Source: JASMHC01 sp964453855 (GTDB taxonomy: Bacteria; Pseudomonadota; Alphaproteobacteria; Rhodobacterales; Rhodobacteraceae). From it: a stretch of 64,000 nt of DNA. Shown here in pieces: positions 8,642 through 17,625 of this stretch (position 1 is the stretch's first letter; the number at the start of each line of letters is the position of its first letter). The stretch covers positions 1 through 64,000 of the forward strand of contig CAYVRN010000009.1 of assembly GCA_964453855.1 (NCBI GenBank), written 5' to 3'. Below the pieces are notes generated by a model. That model saw nothing but the letters and a program-made list of their open reading frames with translations, had not been told where the DNA came from and ran no database searches. The translations under genes were made by a program, and so were the position numbers.

Positions 8642-9805
8642 ATGTTCATGGCCACAATGAATTTCGATCTGGGTGAAGACGTCAATGCTTTGCGCGAAAT
8701 GGTGCATCGTTTTGCACAGGAACGCATCAAGCCAATGGCGGCCGAGATTGACCAGAAGAACGAATTTCCCAACGAATTGTGGAAAGAGATGGGTGAGCTT
8801 GGTCTGCTGGGTGTCACCGTTGATGAAGAATACGGTGGGGCGGGGATGTCATACCTTGCACATACCGTTGCTGTCGAGGAAATCGCCCGTGCATCGGCGT
8901 CGGTGTCGCTTTCTTACGGCGCGCATTCGAACCTTTGCGTCAATCAGATCAAGCTGAACGGCAACGAAGAACAGAAACAGAAGTATTTGCCCCGTCTGAT
9001 CTCGGGCGAGCATGTGGGCGCTTTGGCAATGTCGGAACCCTCGGCGGGGTCTGACGTGGTGTCGATGAAGCTGCGTGCGGAAAAACGCAATGACCATTAC
9101 CGTTTGAACGGCAACAAATATTGGATCACCAACGGACCTGATGCGGATACTTTGGTGGTTTATGCCAAAACCGACCCTGATGCGGGCAGCAAGGGGATCA
9201 CGGCGTTTCTGATTGAAAAGGAAATGAAGGGGTTCTCGACCTCGAAACATTTCGACAAGCTTGGGATGCGCGGGTCAAACACCGCAGAATTGGTGTTTGA
9301 AGACGTTGAAGTTCCCTTCGAAAACGTGCTGGGCGAAGAGGGTAAGGGCGTGCGCGTTCTGATGTCGGGGCTGGACTACGAACGCGTGGTTCTGTCGGGC
9401 ATCGGCACCGGCATCATGGCCGCCTGTCTGGATGAAATCATGCCCTATATGGCTGAGCGAAAGCAGTTCGGTCAGCCGATTGGAAACTTCCAGCTGATGC
9501 AAGGCAAGATCGCTGACATGTACACCGCGATGAACACCAGCCGCGCCTATGTCTATGAGGTGGCCAAAGCCTGTGATCGAGGCGAGGTGACCCGTCAGGA
9601 CGCGGCAGCCTGTGTTCTTTATGCTAGTGAACAGGCGATGATCGTGGCGCATCAGGCCGTTCAGGCGATGGGCGGGGCGGGGTATCTGAACGACAACCCC
9701 GTGGGCCGCATCTTCCGCGATGCAAAGCTGATGGAGATCGGCGCGGGAACAAGTGAAATCCGCCGGATGCTGATTGGCCGCGAGATGATGGGGGCGATGC
9801 TGTGA
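8642..9805 (+). CDS. ivd: Isovaleryl-CoA dehydrogenase
   Basis: An FAD acyl-CoA dehydrogenase of 387 residues, the first enzyme of the leucine branch after the keto-acid dehydrogenase step (isovaleryl-CoA to 3-methylcrotonyl-CoA, electrons to ETF). AMSEPSAGSDVVSMK and YWITNGPDADTLVVY are typical of the family, and the catalytic glutamate is E247 in GLDYERVVL, the position that separates isovaleryl-CoA from most other acyl-CoA dehydrogenases. The C-terminal AGTSEIRRMLIGRE is canonical. The ATG at 8642 gives the usual length and has AAGGA 8 bases upstream; the longer open frame to 8570 is not supported. It heads an operon of about 10 kb and overlaps the next start by 4 bases. Confidence 0.95.
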   Translation: MFMATMNFDLGEDVNALREMVHRFAQERIKPMAAEIDQKNEFPNELWKEMGELGLLGVTVDEEYGGAGMSYLAHTVAVEEIARASASVSLSYGAHSNLCVNQIKLNGNEEQKQKYLPRLISGEHVGALAMSEPSAGSDVVSMKLRAEKRNDHYRLNGNKYWITNGPDADTLVVYAKTDPDAGSKGITAFLIEKEMKGFSTSKHFDKLGMRGSNTAELVFEDVEVPFENVLGEEGKGVRVLMSGLDYERVVLSGIGTGIMAACLDEIMPYMAERKQFGQPIGNFQLMQGKIADMYTAMNTSRAYVYEVAKACDRGEVTRQDAAACVLYASEQAMIVAHQAVQAMGGAGYLNDNPVGRIFRDAKLMEIGAGTSEIRRMLIGREMMGAML

Positions 9806-10323
9806 TTAAACTGCTGAAGCAGAGCGTTGCAATCGGGATGCTGGCGTTTTCGACGCCGGCGTTTGCCGATGAAGCGCCCTCGCAGTTTTTGCCGGAAATC
9901 GCGAAATCGTGCAGCAATACGCTTGGGTTCAACACCCAATGTATCGGTATGGCGGCGAACGCCTGTATGCATGCTTCGGGTAATTTCGGCGATCCGAACA
10001 TTGCGAAATGGTGCCTGTCTCAAGAGACCGATTACTGGGATGCCAAGCTGAACAGCGCCTATCAAGACCTGATGGTCGAATTGCAGCGTATCGAGGATGA
10101 AGCCGGTCAGACGATGTTGCAAACACCCGAGAGTTTGCGCGCGATGCAGCGCAACTGGATTGCGTACCGCGATGCGCGTTGCGAGTTTGAGTATGCGCAA
10201 TACACCAACGGTTCAGGAGGGGCTGGTTCTTCGACGGTGTCGATCTACGAATGCCAGATGCAAGCGACTGGCGAGCAGGCAATCTACCTGGACAAGCGCC
10301 TGTCACAAGCGATGATGTGGTGA
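9802..10323 (+). CDS. Exported DUF1311 (LprI-like) protein, first copy
   Basis: A 173-residue secreted protein with a clear signal peptide (cut near AFA/DEA, residue 22) and a DUF1311 domain: CMHASGN, CLSQETDYWDAKLNSAYQDLM, then LRAMQRNWIAYRDARCEFEY. DUF1311 proteins are periplasmic, cysteine-rich and include the lysozyme-inhibitor-like LprI; the function here is unknown. Six cysteines could form three disulfides. The start is a GTG overlapping the ivd stop (GTGA), so it is translationally coupled. Its presence between ivd and an acyl-CoA synthetase gene has no obvious metabolic reason. It is a tandem paralogue of the next gene. Confidence 0.85.
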   Translation: MIKLLKQSVAIGMLAFSTPAFADEAPSQFLPEIAKSCSNTLGFNTQCIGMAANACMHASGNFGDPNIAKWCLSQETDYWDAKLNSAYQDLMVELQRIEDEAGQTMLQTPESLRAMQRNWIAYRDARCEFEYAQYTNGSGGAGSSTVSIYECQMQATGEQAIYLDKRLSQAMMW

Positions 10324-10835
10324 TGCGCAGGCTTTGCAGGACACACGATCTTATTCTGATCGCAAGTATAATGGCCTTAGCTGTGCCTGCTTTGGCGGAC
10401 GCTGATTTTGTGTATTCAGATGCAGCGACCCAGAGCTGTCTTGACGACGGTAAGGGGCTGGAATGTGTGGGCCACTCTGCCGAGAAATGCATGGAAGACA
10501 CCGAGGGCGGCTATTCCACATATGGCATGGGCGGGTGCATGTCGCTCGAGGCGGATTTTTGGGATAGCAAGCTGAATAGCGCATACCAAAGCCTTATGGC
10601 GCAAGCGAAAGAGTTTGATGCCATGGCCGCCGAGGATGGATTTACGGTTCTTTCGCAAGCCGACACGCTGCGCGACATGCAGCGGACCTGGATTAGCTTT
10701 CGCGATTCCCGTTGTGCCTATGAATATAGTCTTTGGGGTGGCGGTACGGGCGGGGGACCTGCTTCGATCGCGTGCTTCACTCAAATGACGGCTGAACAGG
10801 CGCTCTATTTGCAAAATGGCGGGTTGGGTAACTAG
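10323..10835 (+). CDS. Exported DUF1311 (LprI-like) protein, second copy
   Basis: A 170-residue paralogue of the preceding gene. The ATG at 10323 overlaps the previous stop (TGATG) and is followed by a signal peptide (LILIASIMALAVPALA). The mature part repeats the same signature: CLDDGKGLECVG, CMSLEADFWDSKLNSAYQSLM, LRDMQRTWISFRDSRCAYEY and a final cysteine near IACFTQ. The two copies differ over much of their length, so the duplication is old. Function unknown, periplasmic. The open frame upstream of 10323 belongs to the first copy's coding region and is not used. Confidence 0.85.
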   Translation: MRRLCRTHDLILIASIMALAVPALADADFVYSDAATQSCLDDGKGLECVGHSAEKCMEDTEGGYSTYGMGGCMSLEADFWDSKLNSAYQSLMAQAKEFDAMAAEDGFTVLSQADTLRDMQRTWISFRDSRCAYEYSLWGGGTGGGPASIACFTQMTAEQALYLQNGGLGN

Positions 10836-10836
10836 A

Positions 10837-12399
10837 ATGCTGTCAGCGGCAGGATCATACGACGAGCTTGTTCGGGACTTCCGTTGGGACATCCCCGACC
10901 GTCTGAACATGGCGAGGCAGGTCTGTGATGACTGGGCCTTGGCTCAACCCGGTCGCGTAGCGATTATCGACATGACGGGACCAAATCGCCGGGATGTGAC
11001 ATATGCCGAACTGAAACGCCTATCAGACGGGCTGGCGCATGAGTTGTCCAAAACCGTGAAAATGGGTGACCGCGTCGGGGTGCTGCGCACTCAGTCTGTC
11101 TGGACGGCAGCTGCGCACATCGCGGTCTGGAAGCTGGGGGCGATCTCGATCCCTCTGTTCAAATTGTTTGCGCGGGACGCTTTGGAGACGCGCCTCAAAG
11201 ATGCGGCGGCAGCCATCGTTGTCACAGATATCGACAGCCGTGGTTTGGTTGAAAGTTTAGGGTTTAACACACTGGTTCCTGAGGAACTGGCGCTTTCCGA
11301 TCATCCGTTCGACACCGCCGAAACAGGATCAGAAGACCCTGCTGTTCTGATCTATACCTCCGGCACCACCGGCAGCCCCAAGGGGGCATTGCATGGCCAT
11401 CGTGTGCTGACCGGACATCTGCCGGGCGTTGAAATGAGCCACGATCGGCTGGGTCAGGCGGGTGACGTGATCTGGACCCCAGCAGATTGGGCATGGATTG
11501 GGGGGTTATTCGACGTGTTGATGCCTGGGCTTGCGCTGGGCGTACCGGTGGTCGCGTCTCGTGCGGATAAGTTCTCTCCGGCTCAAGTTTCCGAATTGGT
11601 CTCCTCGGCTGGCATCCGCAATGTGTTTTTTCCTCCAACCGCGTTGCGGATGCTGAAAGCGGCAAATGTGTCTGTCACGGGATTGCGCACCATCGGCTCA
11701 GGCGGAGAGCCGTTGGGGGCCGAGATGCTGGCGTGGGGGCGCAAAGCCTTCGGAATTGAGATCAACGAGTTTTACGGTCAGACAGAATGCAACATGATCG
11801 CCTCGTCCGCGGGGTCGATGTTTCCAGCCGCGCCGGGATGTATCGGCAAGCCTGTACCGGGGCATGAATTGGCGGTTCTGGACGACAGCGGCCAGCCGAC
11901 TGACGAAGAGGGCGACATCGCCGTCAAACGCGGCTCGGCCAGTATGATGCTGGGCTACTGGAACCGCCCCGAGACCACTGCCGAGAAATTCAAGGGCGAC
12001 TGGATGCTGACCGGAGATCGGGGCATTTGGCAGGGTGATTACCTTCGATTTATCGGGCGCGAGGATGACGTGATCACCAGTGCTGGCTACCGGATAGGAC
12101 CGGCCGAGATCGAGGACTGCCTGCTTAAGCACGACGCCGTGGCGACAGTTGGCGTGGTAGGCAAGCCGGACGACATGCGGACCGAAATCGTCAAGGCCTA
12201 TGTTGTTCTGAAAGACGGGTTCGAGGCGACGGATAGACTGGCTGCGGAACTGCAAGGCTTTGTGAAAGAACGGCTCGCAAAGTATTCTTATCCAAGGGAA
12301 ATCGGGTTTCTGGATGCCTTGCCAATGACGGTGACGGGCAAGGTGATCCGCAAAGAATTGAAACGCCGTGCGACGGCGGAAATGGAGGGTTCGAAGTGA
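10837..12399 (+). CDS. AMP-forming acyl-CoA synthetase (acetyl-CoA synthetase-like)
   Basis: An ANL-superfamily acyl-CoA ligase of about 520 residues. The P-loop motif is LIYTSGTTGSPKGALHGH, followed by TPADWAWIGGLFDVLMPGLA, EFYGQTECN, the hinge region GDRGIWQGDYLRFIGREDD and the C-terminal catalytic lysine in MTVTGKVIRKELKRR. It resembles the short acetyl-/medium-chain acyl-CoA synthetases found in liu clusters, where it may activate isovalerate, acetoacetate or a similar free acid. The substrate is inferred. The ATG at 10837 follows GGGTTGGG; an ATG at 10816 would overlap the DUF1311 gene by 20 bases. It overlaps mccB by 4 bases. Confidence 0.9.
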   Translation: MLSAAGSYDELVRDFRWDIPDRLNMARQVCDDWALAQPGRVAIIDMTGPNRRDVTYAELKRLSDGLAHELSKTVKMGDRVGVLRTQSVWTAAAHIAVWKLGAISIPLFKLFARDALETRLKDAAAAIVVTDIDSRGLVESLGFNTLVPEELALSDHPFDTAETGSEDPAVLIYTSGTTGSPKGALHGHRVLTGHLPGVEMSHDRLGQAGDVIWTPADWAWIGGLFDVLMPGLALGVPVVASRADKFSPAQVSELVSSAGIRNVFFPPTALRMLKAANVSVTGLRTIGSGGEPLGAEMLAWGRKAFGIEINEFYGQTECNMIASSAGSMFPAAPGCIGKPVPGHELAVLDDSGQPTDEEGDIAVKRGSASMMLGYWNRPETTAEKFKGDWMLTGDRGIWQGDYLRFIGREDDVITSAGYRIGPAEIEDCLLKHDAVATVGVVGKPDDMRTEIVKAYVVLKDGFEATDRLAAELQGFVKERLAKYSYPREIGFLDALPMTVTGKVIRKELKRRATAEMEGSK

Positions 12400-14000
12400 A
12401 ACTCAAATCCAAGGTACTGACAAATTCAGACGACTTTAAGAAAAACCGCGAGGGGCATCTTGAAGCGCTTTCGATAGTTTCGGAAGCCGCTGAAGCTGCC
12501 CGTTTGGGCGGGGGCGAGAAATCGCGGGTGCGGCATGAAAGCCGCGGCAAGATGCTTCCTCGGCGGCGTGTGGCGAACCTGTTGGATGCGGGATCTCCGT
12601 TTCTTGAGATTGGCGCGACGGCGGCCCACGAAATGTACGATGGCGCAGCCCCTTGTGCAGGTGTTGTCGCCGGTATCGGGCAGGTACATGGCCAAGAGGT
12701 GATGGTGATCTGCAACGACGCCACGGTGAAGGGCGGCACTTATTATCCGATGACGGTGAAAAAGCACCTGCGCGCGCAAGAGATCGCCGAGGAAAACCAT
12801 CTGCCCTGTATCTATCTGGTCGACAGCGGCGGGGCGAACCTGCCCAATCAGGACGAGGTGTTTCCTGACCGCGATCACTTCGGGCGTATCTTCTATAACC
12901 AAGCTCGGATGAGCGCCAAGGGCATCCCCCAGATCGCGGTGGTGATGGGATCATGTACGGCTGGCGGGGCCTATGTGCCGGCGATGTCTGACGTGACGAT
13001 TATTGTAAAAGAGCAGGGGACGATCTTTTTGGCCGGTCCGCCACTGGTGAAAGCGGCGACGGGCGAGGTGGTTACGGCCGAAGATCTGGGCGGTGGTGAT
13101 GTGCACACACGCCTGTCCGGTGTGGCCGATTATCTGGCCGAAGATGACGCGCATGCGCTGGCCTTGGCGCGCCGTGCGGTCAGTCATTTGAACCGTTCAA
13201 AGCCCTCGACAGTGAATTTTCAGTCGCCGGAAGACCCCGTCTATGATCCCGACGAGATTTTCGGAGTGGTGCCCGCCGATTTGCGTACGCCCTACGATAT
13301 CCGCGAGGTTATCATGCGGGTGGTCGATGGCTCGCGGTTTGACGAGTTCAAGCCGCGCTACGGGGAAACGCTGGTAACGGGTTTTGCCCACGTAAAAGGC
13401 TGCCCCGTTGGGATCATCGCCAACAACGGGGTGTTGTTTTCCGAAGCCGCTCAAAAGGGCGCTCACTTTGTTGAACTCTGTTCGCAGCGCAAAATCCCTC
13501 TGGTGTTCCTGCAAAACATCACCGGCTTTATGGTGGGCCGGAAATACGAAAACGAAGGTATTGCACGGCATGGGGCCAAGATGGTGACGGCAGTTGCGAC
13601 GACCAATGTACCGAAGATAACGATGCTGGTCGGGGGCTCGTTCGGAGCGGGCAACTACGGCATGTCCGGTCGCGCCTATCAGCCAAGGTTCCTGTGGACT
13701 TGGCCGAACAGCCGCATCAGCGTGATGGGTGGCGAGCAGGCGGCGGGCGTTCTGGCCACCGTCAAGCGCGACGCGATCGAGAGGTCGGGCGGCAGTTGGT
13801 CCGCCGACGAAGAGGCAGAGTTCAAACAACCGACAATCGATATGTTCGAGCGGCAGTCGCACCCGCTTTACGCCAGCGCACGGCTTTGGGATGACGGGAT
13901 CATCGACCCGCGTAAGACCCGTGACGTGCTGCATTTGTCTTTGTCTGCGACTTTGAATGCGCCGATCGAGGACACGAAATTCGGCGTGTTCAGGATGTGA
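12396..14000 (+). CDS. mccB: Methylcrotonyl-CoA carboxylase, carboxyltransferase (beta) subunit
   Basis: The 534-residue carboxyltransferase subunit of 3-methylcrotonyl-CoA carboxylase, which transfers CO2 from biotin to 3-methylcrotonyl-CoA in leucine breakdown. It has the family's N-terminal RGKMLPRRRVANLLDAGSPF, the acyl-CoA binding YLVDSGGANLPNQDEVFPD, GSCTAGGAYVPAMSD and the biotin-side FLQNITGFMVGRKYE and SFGAGNYGMSGRAYQPRF. These distinguish it from propionyl-CoA carboxylase beta. It starts at a GTG that overlaps the preceding stop. It works as a hetero-oligomer with MccA, whose gene follows after 118 bases containing an inverted repeat element. Confidence 0.95.
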   Translation: MKLKSKVLTNSDDFKKNREGHLEALSIVSEAAEAARLGGGEKSRVRHESRGKMLPRRRVANLLDAGSPFLEIGATAAHEMYDGAAPCAGVVAGIGQVHGQEVMVICNDATVKGGTYYPMTVKKHLRAQEIAEENHLPCIYLVDSGGANLPNQDEVFPDRDHFGRIFYNQARMSAKGIPQIAVVMGSCTAGGAYVPAMSDVTIIVKEQGTIFLAGPPLVKAATGEVVTAEDLGGGDVHTRLSGVADYLAEDDAHALALARRAVSHLNRSKPSTVNFQSPEDPVYDPDEIFGVVPADLRTPYDIREVIMRVVDGSRFDEFKPRYGETLVTGFAHVKGCPVGIIANNGVLFSEAAQKGAHFVELCSQRKIPLVFLQNITGFMVGRKYENEGIARHGAKMVTAVATTNVPKITMLVGGSFGAGNYGMSGRAYQPRFLWTWPNSRISVMGGEQAAGVLATVKRDAIERSGGSWSADEEAEFKQPTIDMFERQSHPLYASARLWDDGIIDPRKTRDVLHLSLSATLNAPIEDTKFGVFRM

Positions 14001-14011
14001 GGTTGGATGAT

Positions 14012-14090
14012 GAGTATTTTTTCCAAGAAGAAGATGCGGTTTCTTTTGTCCGCAAATATCCTCGGGGGTCTGGGGGCAGACAGCCCCCAG
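14012..14090. repeat. Dispersed intergenic repeat, inverted pair between mccB and mccA
   Basis: The gap holds a plus-strand copy of the GAGTATTT...AAGATG element (14012-14036) and, facing it, a variant on the minus strand (14041-14090). The latter includes a hairpin with 8-base arms CTGGGGGC (14070-14077) and GCCCCCAG (14083-14090). Similar elements sit at 16715, 39455 and 51791. Inside the operon it may act as an mRNA stability or attenuation element; this is inferred. Confidence 0.6.
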
Positions 14091-14118
14091 CCATGCCTTG
14101 CAGAGCAGGAGAAAGCCT

Positions 14119-16059
14119 ATGTTTGACAAGATTCTGATTGCCAACCGAGGCGAGATTGCCTGCCGGGTGATGGAAACGGCTCAAGCCATGGGCGTGCGCT
14201 GTGTGGCGGTGTATTCAGATGCGGATGCGGCCGCAAAGCATGTGGCGATGGCGGACGAGTCCGTTCATATCGGCGGGTCTGCGCCTGCGGAGAGTTACCT
14301 GAAAGGCAACGAGATCATTCGCGTGGCTTTGGCAACCGGCGCGCAGGCGATCCATCCGGGGTACGGGTTTTTGTCGGAAAACCCCGATTTCGTGGATGCG
14401 GTCGAGGCTGCGGGGCTTGTGTTTATTGGCCCTTCGGCGAAAGCGATCCGTGCGATGGGGTTGAAGGATGCCGCCAAGGCTTTGATGCATGAGGCAGGCG
14501 TGCCCGTGGTGCCAGGGTATCACGGCGACAACCAAGACCCCGAGCATCTGTCGGGTGCGGCTGACGCCATTGGCTATCCGGTGTTGATCAAGGCCGTGGC
14601 TGGCGGCGGCGGCAAGGGCATGCGCTTGGTGGAAAAACCGGCGGATTTCATGGACGCTTTGGCCTCGGCCCGCGCCGAGGCGCGGACAGCCTTTGGCAAT
14701 GACGCCGTGTTGGTCGAGAAGTTTGTCAGTAAACCGCGCCATATCGAGGTGCAGGTCTTTGGTGATGGCGAAAAAGCGGTGCATTTGTTCGAGCGGGACT
14801 GCTCGTTGCAGCGACGCCATCAGAAGGTGATCGAGGAAGCTCCTGCTCCGGGCATGACCGAAGAGATGCGCGCCGCGATGGGGGCCGCCGGTGTGCGTGC
14901 CGCCGAGGCGATCGGATACAAGGGCGCAGGGACGGTTGAGTTCATCGTTGATGGCTCGGACGGGCTGCGCCCCGACGGGTTCTGGTTCATGGAAATGAAT
15001 ACCCGTTTGCAGGTGGAACACCCTGTGACCGAGGCGATCACCGGTGTCGATCTGGTGGAATGGCAGTTGCGTGTGGCCTCGGGTGAGAGGTTGCCGAAAT
15101 CGCAGCAAGAGTTGGCGATCAACGGGCATTCGTTTGAGGCGCGGTTATATGCCGAGGATGTGCCCGCGGGGTTCCTGCCCGCGACGGGCCGGTTGGACCA
15201 TTTGTGGTTCCCGCCAATAGCGCGGGCGGACAGCGGGGTTCGGTCGGGCGATGTGATTTCGCCGTTTTATGACCCGATGATTTCCAAGGTGATTGTGCAT
15301 GGCCCTACGCGTGCGATTGCCTTGAAACGGCTTGAGGTCGCGCTGGAGCAGACGCAGGTTGCGGGGACGGTGACAAACCTAGCCTTCCTTGGGGCATTGA
15401 CGCGGCACAAAGGATTTGCGGCAGGCGATGTGGACACCGGGCTGATTGGGCGGGACATTGACGCTCTTGTCGAGCCGGTGGCGGTCACGCCTCAGATAAC
15501 AGCGCAGGCGGCTATGGCTGCTTTGGATTTGCTGGGCGATATGTCCAAAGAAACGGGATTTTCCCTTTGGGCGCCATTGATGCGGTCTGTTTCTTTGGTG
15601 TCTGGCGAAGACGTCGTTGAAGTGGCTGTTCAATCGATCAGCGCTGACAAAGCGTTTGTGCATGTCGATGGCATGAGCGTTGAGGCGCTGCGTGTGGGCG
15701 GTTCGTGGAGCTTTGACGGCGACGCGGCTGCGCCATTTGTGCGTCACGGCGACAGTGTGACAATGTTCGTTGGCGGTGGCGTGAGTTTCGGCGTTTTTGA
15801 TCCGTTAGCGCGCGATGCCAGCGGCGGTGCGGCCGGGAATGTGATCGAAGCGCCGATGCCGGGGGCAGTGCGTGCGGTGCTGGTGGAGGTCGGCGACACC
15901 GTGGTTGAAGGACAAAAATTGGCCGTTCTGGAAGCGATGAAAATGGAGCACGGCCTGTTGGCTGCGCGGGATGGAGTTGTGGCGGCTGTTCTGGTGGCCG
16001 AGGGCGATCAGGTCGAGGCTGGCACGGCTTTGGTTCAGCTTGAGGAGGACGAGGCGTGA
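14119..16059 (+). CDS. mccA: Methylcrotonyl-CoA carboxylase, biotin-containing (alpha) subunit
   Basis: A 646-residue biotin carboxylase plus biotin carrier protein, partner of MccB. It begins FDKILIANRGEIACRVM, has the ATP loop VAGGGGKGMR, the FERDCSLQRRHQKVIEEAPAP segment, FMEMNTRLQVEHPVTE, and ends in a biotinyl domain with the acceptor lysine K608 in EAMKMEHGL. The ATG at 14119 has GGAGA 8 bases upstream; an earlier TTG start at 14098 is less likely. Its stop overlaps the GTG of the glutathione transferase gene. Biotinylation requires BirA, encoded downstream of nuoN in this window. Confidence 0.95.
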   Translation: MFDKILIANRGEIACRVMETAQAMGVRCVAVYSDADAAAKHVAMADESVHIGGSAPAESYLKGNEIIRVALATGAQAIHPGYGFLSENPDFVDAVEAAGLVFIGPSAKAIRAMGLKDAAKALMHEAGVPVVPGYHGDNQDPEHLSGAADAIGYPVLIKAVAGGGGKGMRLVEKPADFMDALASARAEARTAFGNDAVLVEKFVSKPRHIEVQVFGDGEKAVHLFERDCSLQRRHQKVIEEAPAPGMTEEMRAAMGAAGVRAAEAIGYKGAGTVEFIVDGSDGLRPDGFWFMEMNTRLQVEHPVTEAITGVDLVEWQLRVASGERLPKSQQELAINGHSFEARLYAEDVPAGFLPATGRLDHLWFPPIARADSGVRSGDVISPFYDPMISKVIVHGPTRAIALKRLEVALEQTQVAGTVTNLAFLGALTRHKGFAAGDVDTGLIGRDIDALVEPVAVTPQITAQAAMAALDLLGDMSKETGFSLWAPLMRSVSLVSGEDVVEVAVQSISADKAFVHVDGMSVEALRVGGSWSFDGDAAAPFVRHGDSVTMFVGGGVSFGVFDPLARDASGGAAGNVIEAPMPGAVRAVLVEVGDTVVEGQKLAVLEAMKMEHGLLAARDGVVAAVLVAEGDQVEAGTALVQLEEDEA

Positions 16060-16715
16060 TCCGTTTACACCATGTTGCCCAGTCACGGTCTTTCAGAACG
16101 CTATGGTTGCTTGAGGAAATGGGGCTTCAGTACGATCTGAAGCACTGGAACTTTTTCGACGGTTCCATGCGCAGCCCCGAGTTTCTGGCGATGTCCCCTG
16201 CGGGGCGGGTTCCTGCGTTGGAAGTAGATGGGCGGACCCTGTTCGAAAGCGGTGCAATTACGCAATACCTTTGCGAAACGCGGCCCGAGGCGGGGTTGGC
16301 CCCGATGTCGGGTGACGCTGAGCGGGCCGAGTTTCTGGAATGGTTGCATTTTTCCGAAACGATTGGAAGTTTGCTGGCCAATCTGACTCAGCACCATATC
16401 GTCTTGCGTGATCCGGCGATGCGGTCGGAGACCGTGATGCGGTTGGAAGCAAAGCGGCTTGAAAAATGCATTGGCGCAATTGAGGCGGTTGTTTCCGGGC
16501 GCGACTATATGCTGGCGCGGGGTTTTTCTGCGGCGGATATCGCAGTGGCCTATGGGATGGTGATCGGGCGTTATTTCGTTGATCTGGCAAAGTTTCCCGC
16601 TGTGTCCGCCTATTGGGAGCGGTTGCAGGCGCGGGAGGCGTTCAGAGTCGCGGTTTCCAAGGACGGGGAAGCGGTGATCTACAAGCAGGCGTTTTATCCG
16701 CCGCCCGAGGCATAG
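16056..16715 (+). CDS. Glutathione S-transferase family protein
   Basis: A 219-residue GST. The thioredoxin-fold N-terminal domain contains the catalytic-type serine region HVAQSRSFRTLWLLEEMGL and the glutathione-binding VPALEVDGRTLFESGAITQYL; the helical C-terminal domain has FSAADIAVAYGMVIGRYFVDL. Its place in the liu operon, translationally coupled to mccA by GTGA, suggests it detoxifies or processes an intermediate of leucine or isovalerate metabolism, but that is inference. GST genes are seen in this position in related roseobacters as far as I recall. Cytoplasmic. Confidence 0.9.
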   Translation: MIRLHHVAQSRSFRTLWLLEEMGLQYDLKHWNFFDGSMRSPEFLAMSPAGRVPALEVDGRTLFESGAITQYLCETRPEAGLAPMSGDAERAEFLEWLHFSETIGSLLANLTQHHIVLRDPAMRSETVMRLEAKRLEKCIGAIEAVVSGRDYMLARGFSAADIAVAYGMVIGRYFVDLAKFPAVSAYWERLQAREAFRVAVSKDGEAVIYKQAFYPPPEA

Positions 16716-16772
16716 GGGGCGCTGCCCCCGTCACCTGCGGTGCCCCCCCGGAGTATTTTTGGAAAGATGAAA
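16715..16772 (+). repeat. Dispersed intergenic repeat with GGGGGC hairpin
   Basis: GGGGGC (16715-16720) and GCCCCC (16724-16729) form a perfect hairpin directly at the GST stop codon. A C-rich stretch follows, then GAGTATTTTTGGAAAGATGA (16751-16770), ending just before the HMG-CoA lyase start. The GGAAAG within it may double as that gene's ribosome-binding site. It belongs to the same repeat family as the elements at 14012, 39455 and 51791. Confidence 0.65.
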
Positions 16773-16773
16773 T

Positions 16774-17625
16774 ATGGACAGAGTTGAGATTTTCGAGGTC
16801 GGGCCGCGGGACGGGCTGCAGAATGAGAAACGCATGATCCCAACGGCCGAGAAGATTGCTTTGGTTGATGTCCTGAGCCGCGTCGGGTTCCGGCGGATCG
16901 AGGTGGCCAGTTTTGTATCGCCCAAGTGGGTGCCGCAGATGGCGGACAGTGCGGACGTTTTGGCGGGGATCAGGCGGCGTAATGGGATCAGCTATGCCGC
17001 TTTGACGCCCAATATGCGCGGGTTCGAGGGGGCATTGGCGGCAAAAGCAGACGAGGTGGCGATTTTCGGATCGGCCTCGGAAGGGTTTTCCAAGGCCAAT
17101 ATCAACGCGACGATTGAGGAAAGCCTTGCGCGGTTTGAACCGGTCGCCGAGGCGGCGAAAGCGGCGGGGATACCTGTGCGGGGTTACGTATCGTGCGTGG
17201 TCGAGTGCCCCTATGACGGGGCGGTTGATCCGTCTGATGTGGCGCGTGTTGTCGAAAAGTTGCGCGGGATGGGCTGCTACGAGATTTCGTTGGGCGATAC
17301 TATCGGCCGGGCCGTGCCAGAGAAGATGGATGCGATGCTGGCGGCTGTTGTTGAAGTTGCCCCAGCAGGCGAACTGGCGGGACATTTCCACGATACCTCG
17401 GGGCTGGCGCTTGAAAATGTCTCGGTCGCGCTGGAGCGAGGCTTGCGGGTGTTTGATGCCGCGGTCGGGGGCTTGGGTGGGTGTCCCTATGCTCCAGGGG
17501 CAGCAGGAAACGTGGCCACGGGCGCTGTGGCGCAACATGTTGAAGAGTTGGGGTATCAGACCGATTTGGATCTGAAATTGCTCGAAGAAGCGGCAGTGAT
17601 GGCGCGGGCGATGCGAGCAAGTTGA
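16774..17625 (+). CDS. Hydroxymethylglutaryl-CoA lyase
   Basis: A 283-residue HMG-CoA lyase (3-hydroxy-3-methylglutaryl-CoA to acetyl-CoA + acetoacetate), the last step of leucine degradation. It has the TIM-barrel entry VEIFEVGPRDGLQNEKRMIP with the metal-binding aspartate, ASFVSPKWVPQMAD, VSCVVECPYDGAV, EISLGDTIGRAVP, GHFHDTSG and the catalytic-cysteine loop GGLGGCPYAPGAAGN. The gene is usually named hmgL or mvaB. A member of the repeat family forms its upstream region. The stop overlaps the next ATG (TGATG), so the two are translationally coupled. Confidence 0.96.
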   Translation: MDRVEIFEVGPRDGLQNEKRMIPTAEKIALVDVLSRVGFRRIEVASFVSPKWVPQMADSADVLAGIRRRNGISYAALTPNMRGFEGALAAKADEVAIFGSASEGFSKANINATIEESLARFEPVAEAAKAAGIPVRGYVSCVVECPYDGAVDPSDVARVVEKLRGMGCYEISLGDTIGRAVPEKMDAMLAAVVEVAPAGELAGHFHDTSGLALENVSVALERGLRVFDAAVGGLGGCPYAPGAAGNVATGAVAQHVEELGYQTDLDLKLLEEAAVMARAMRAS

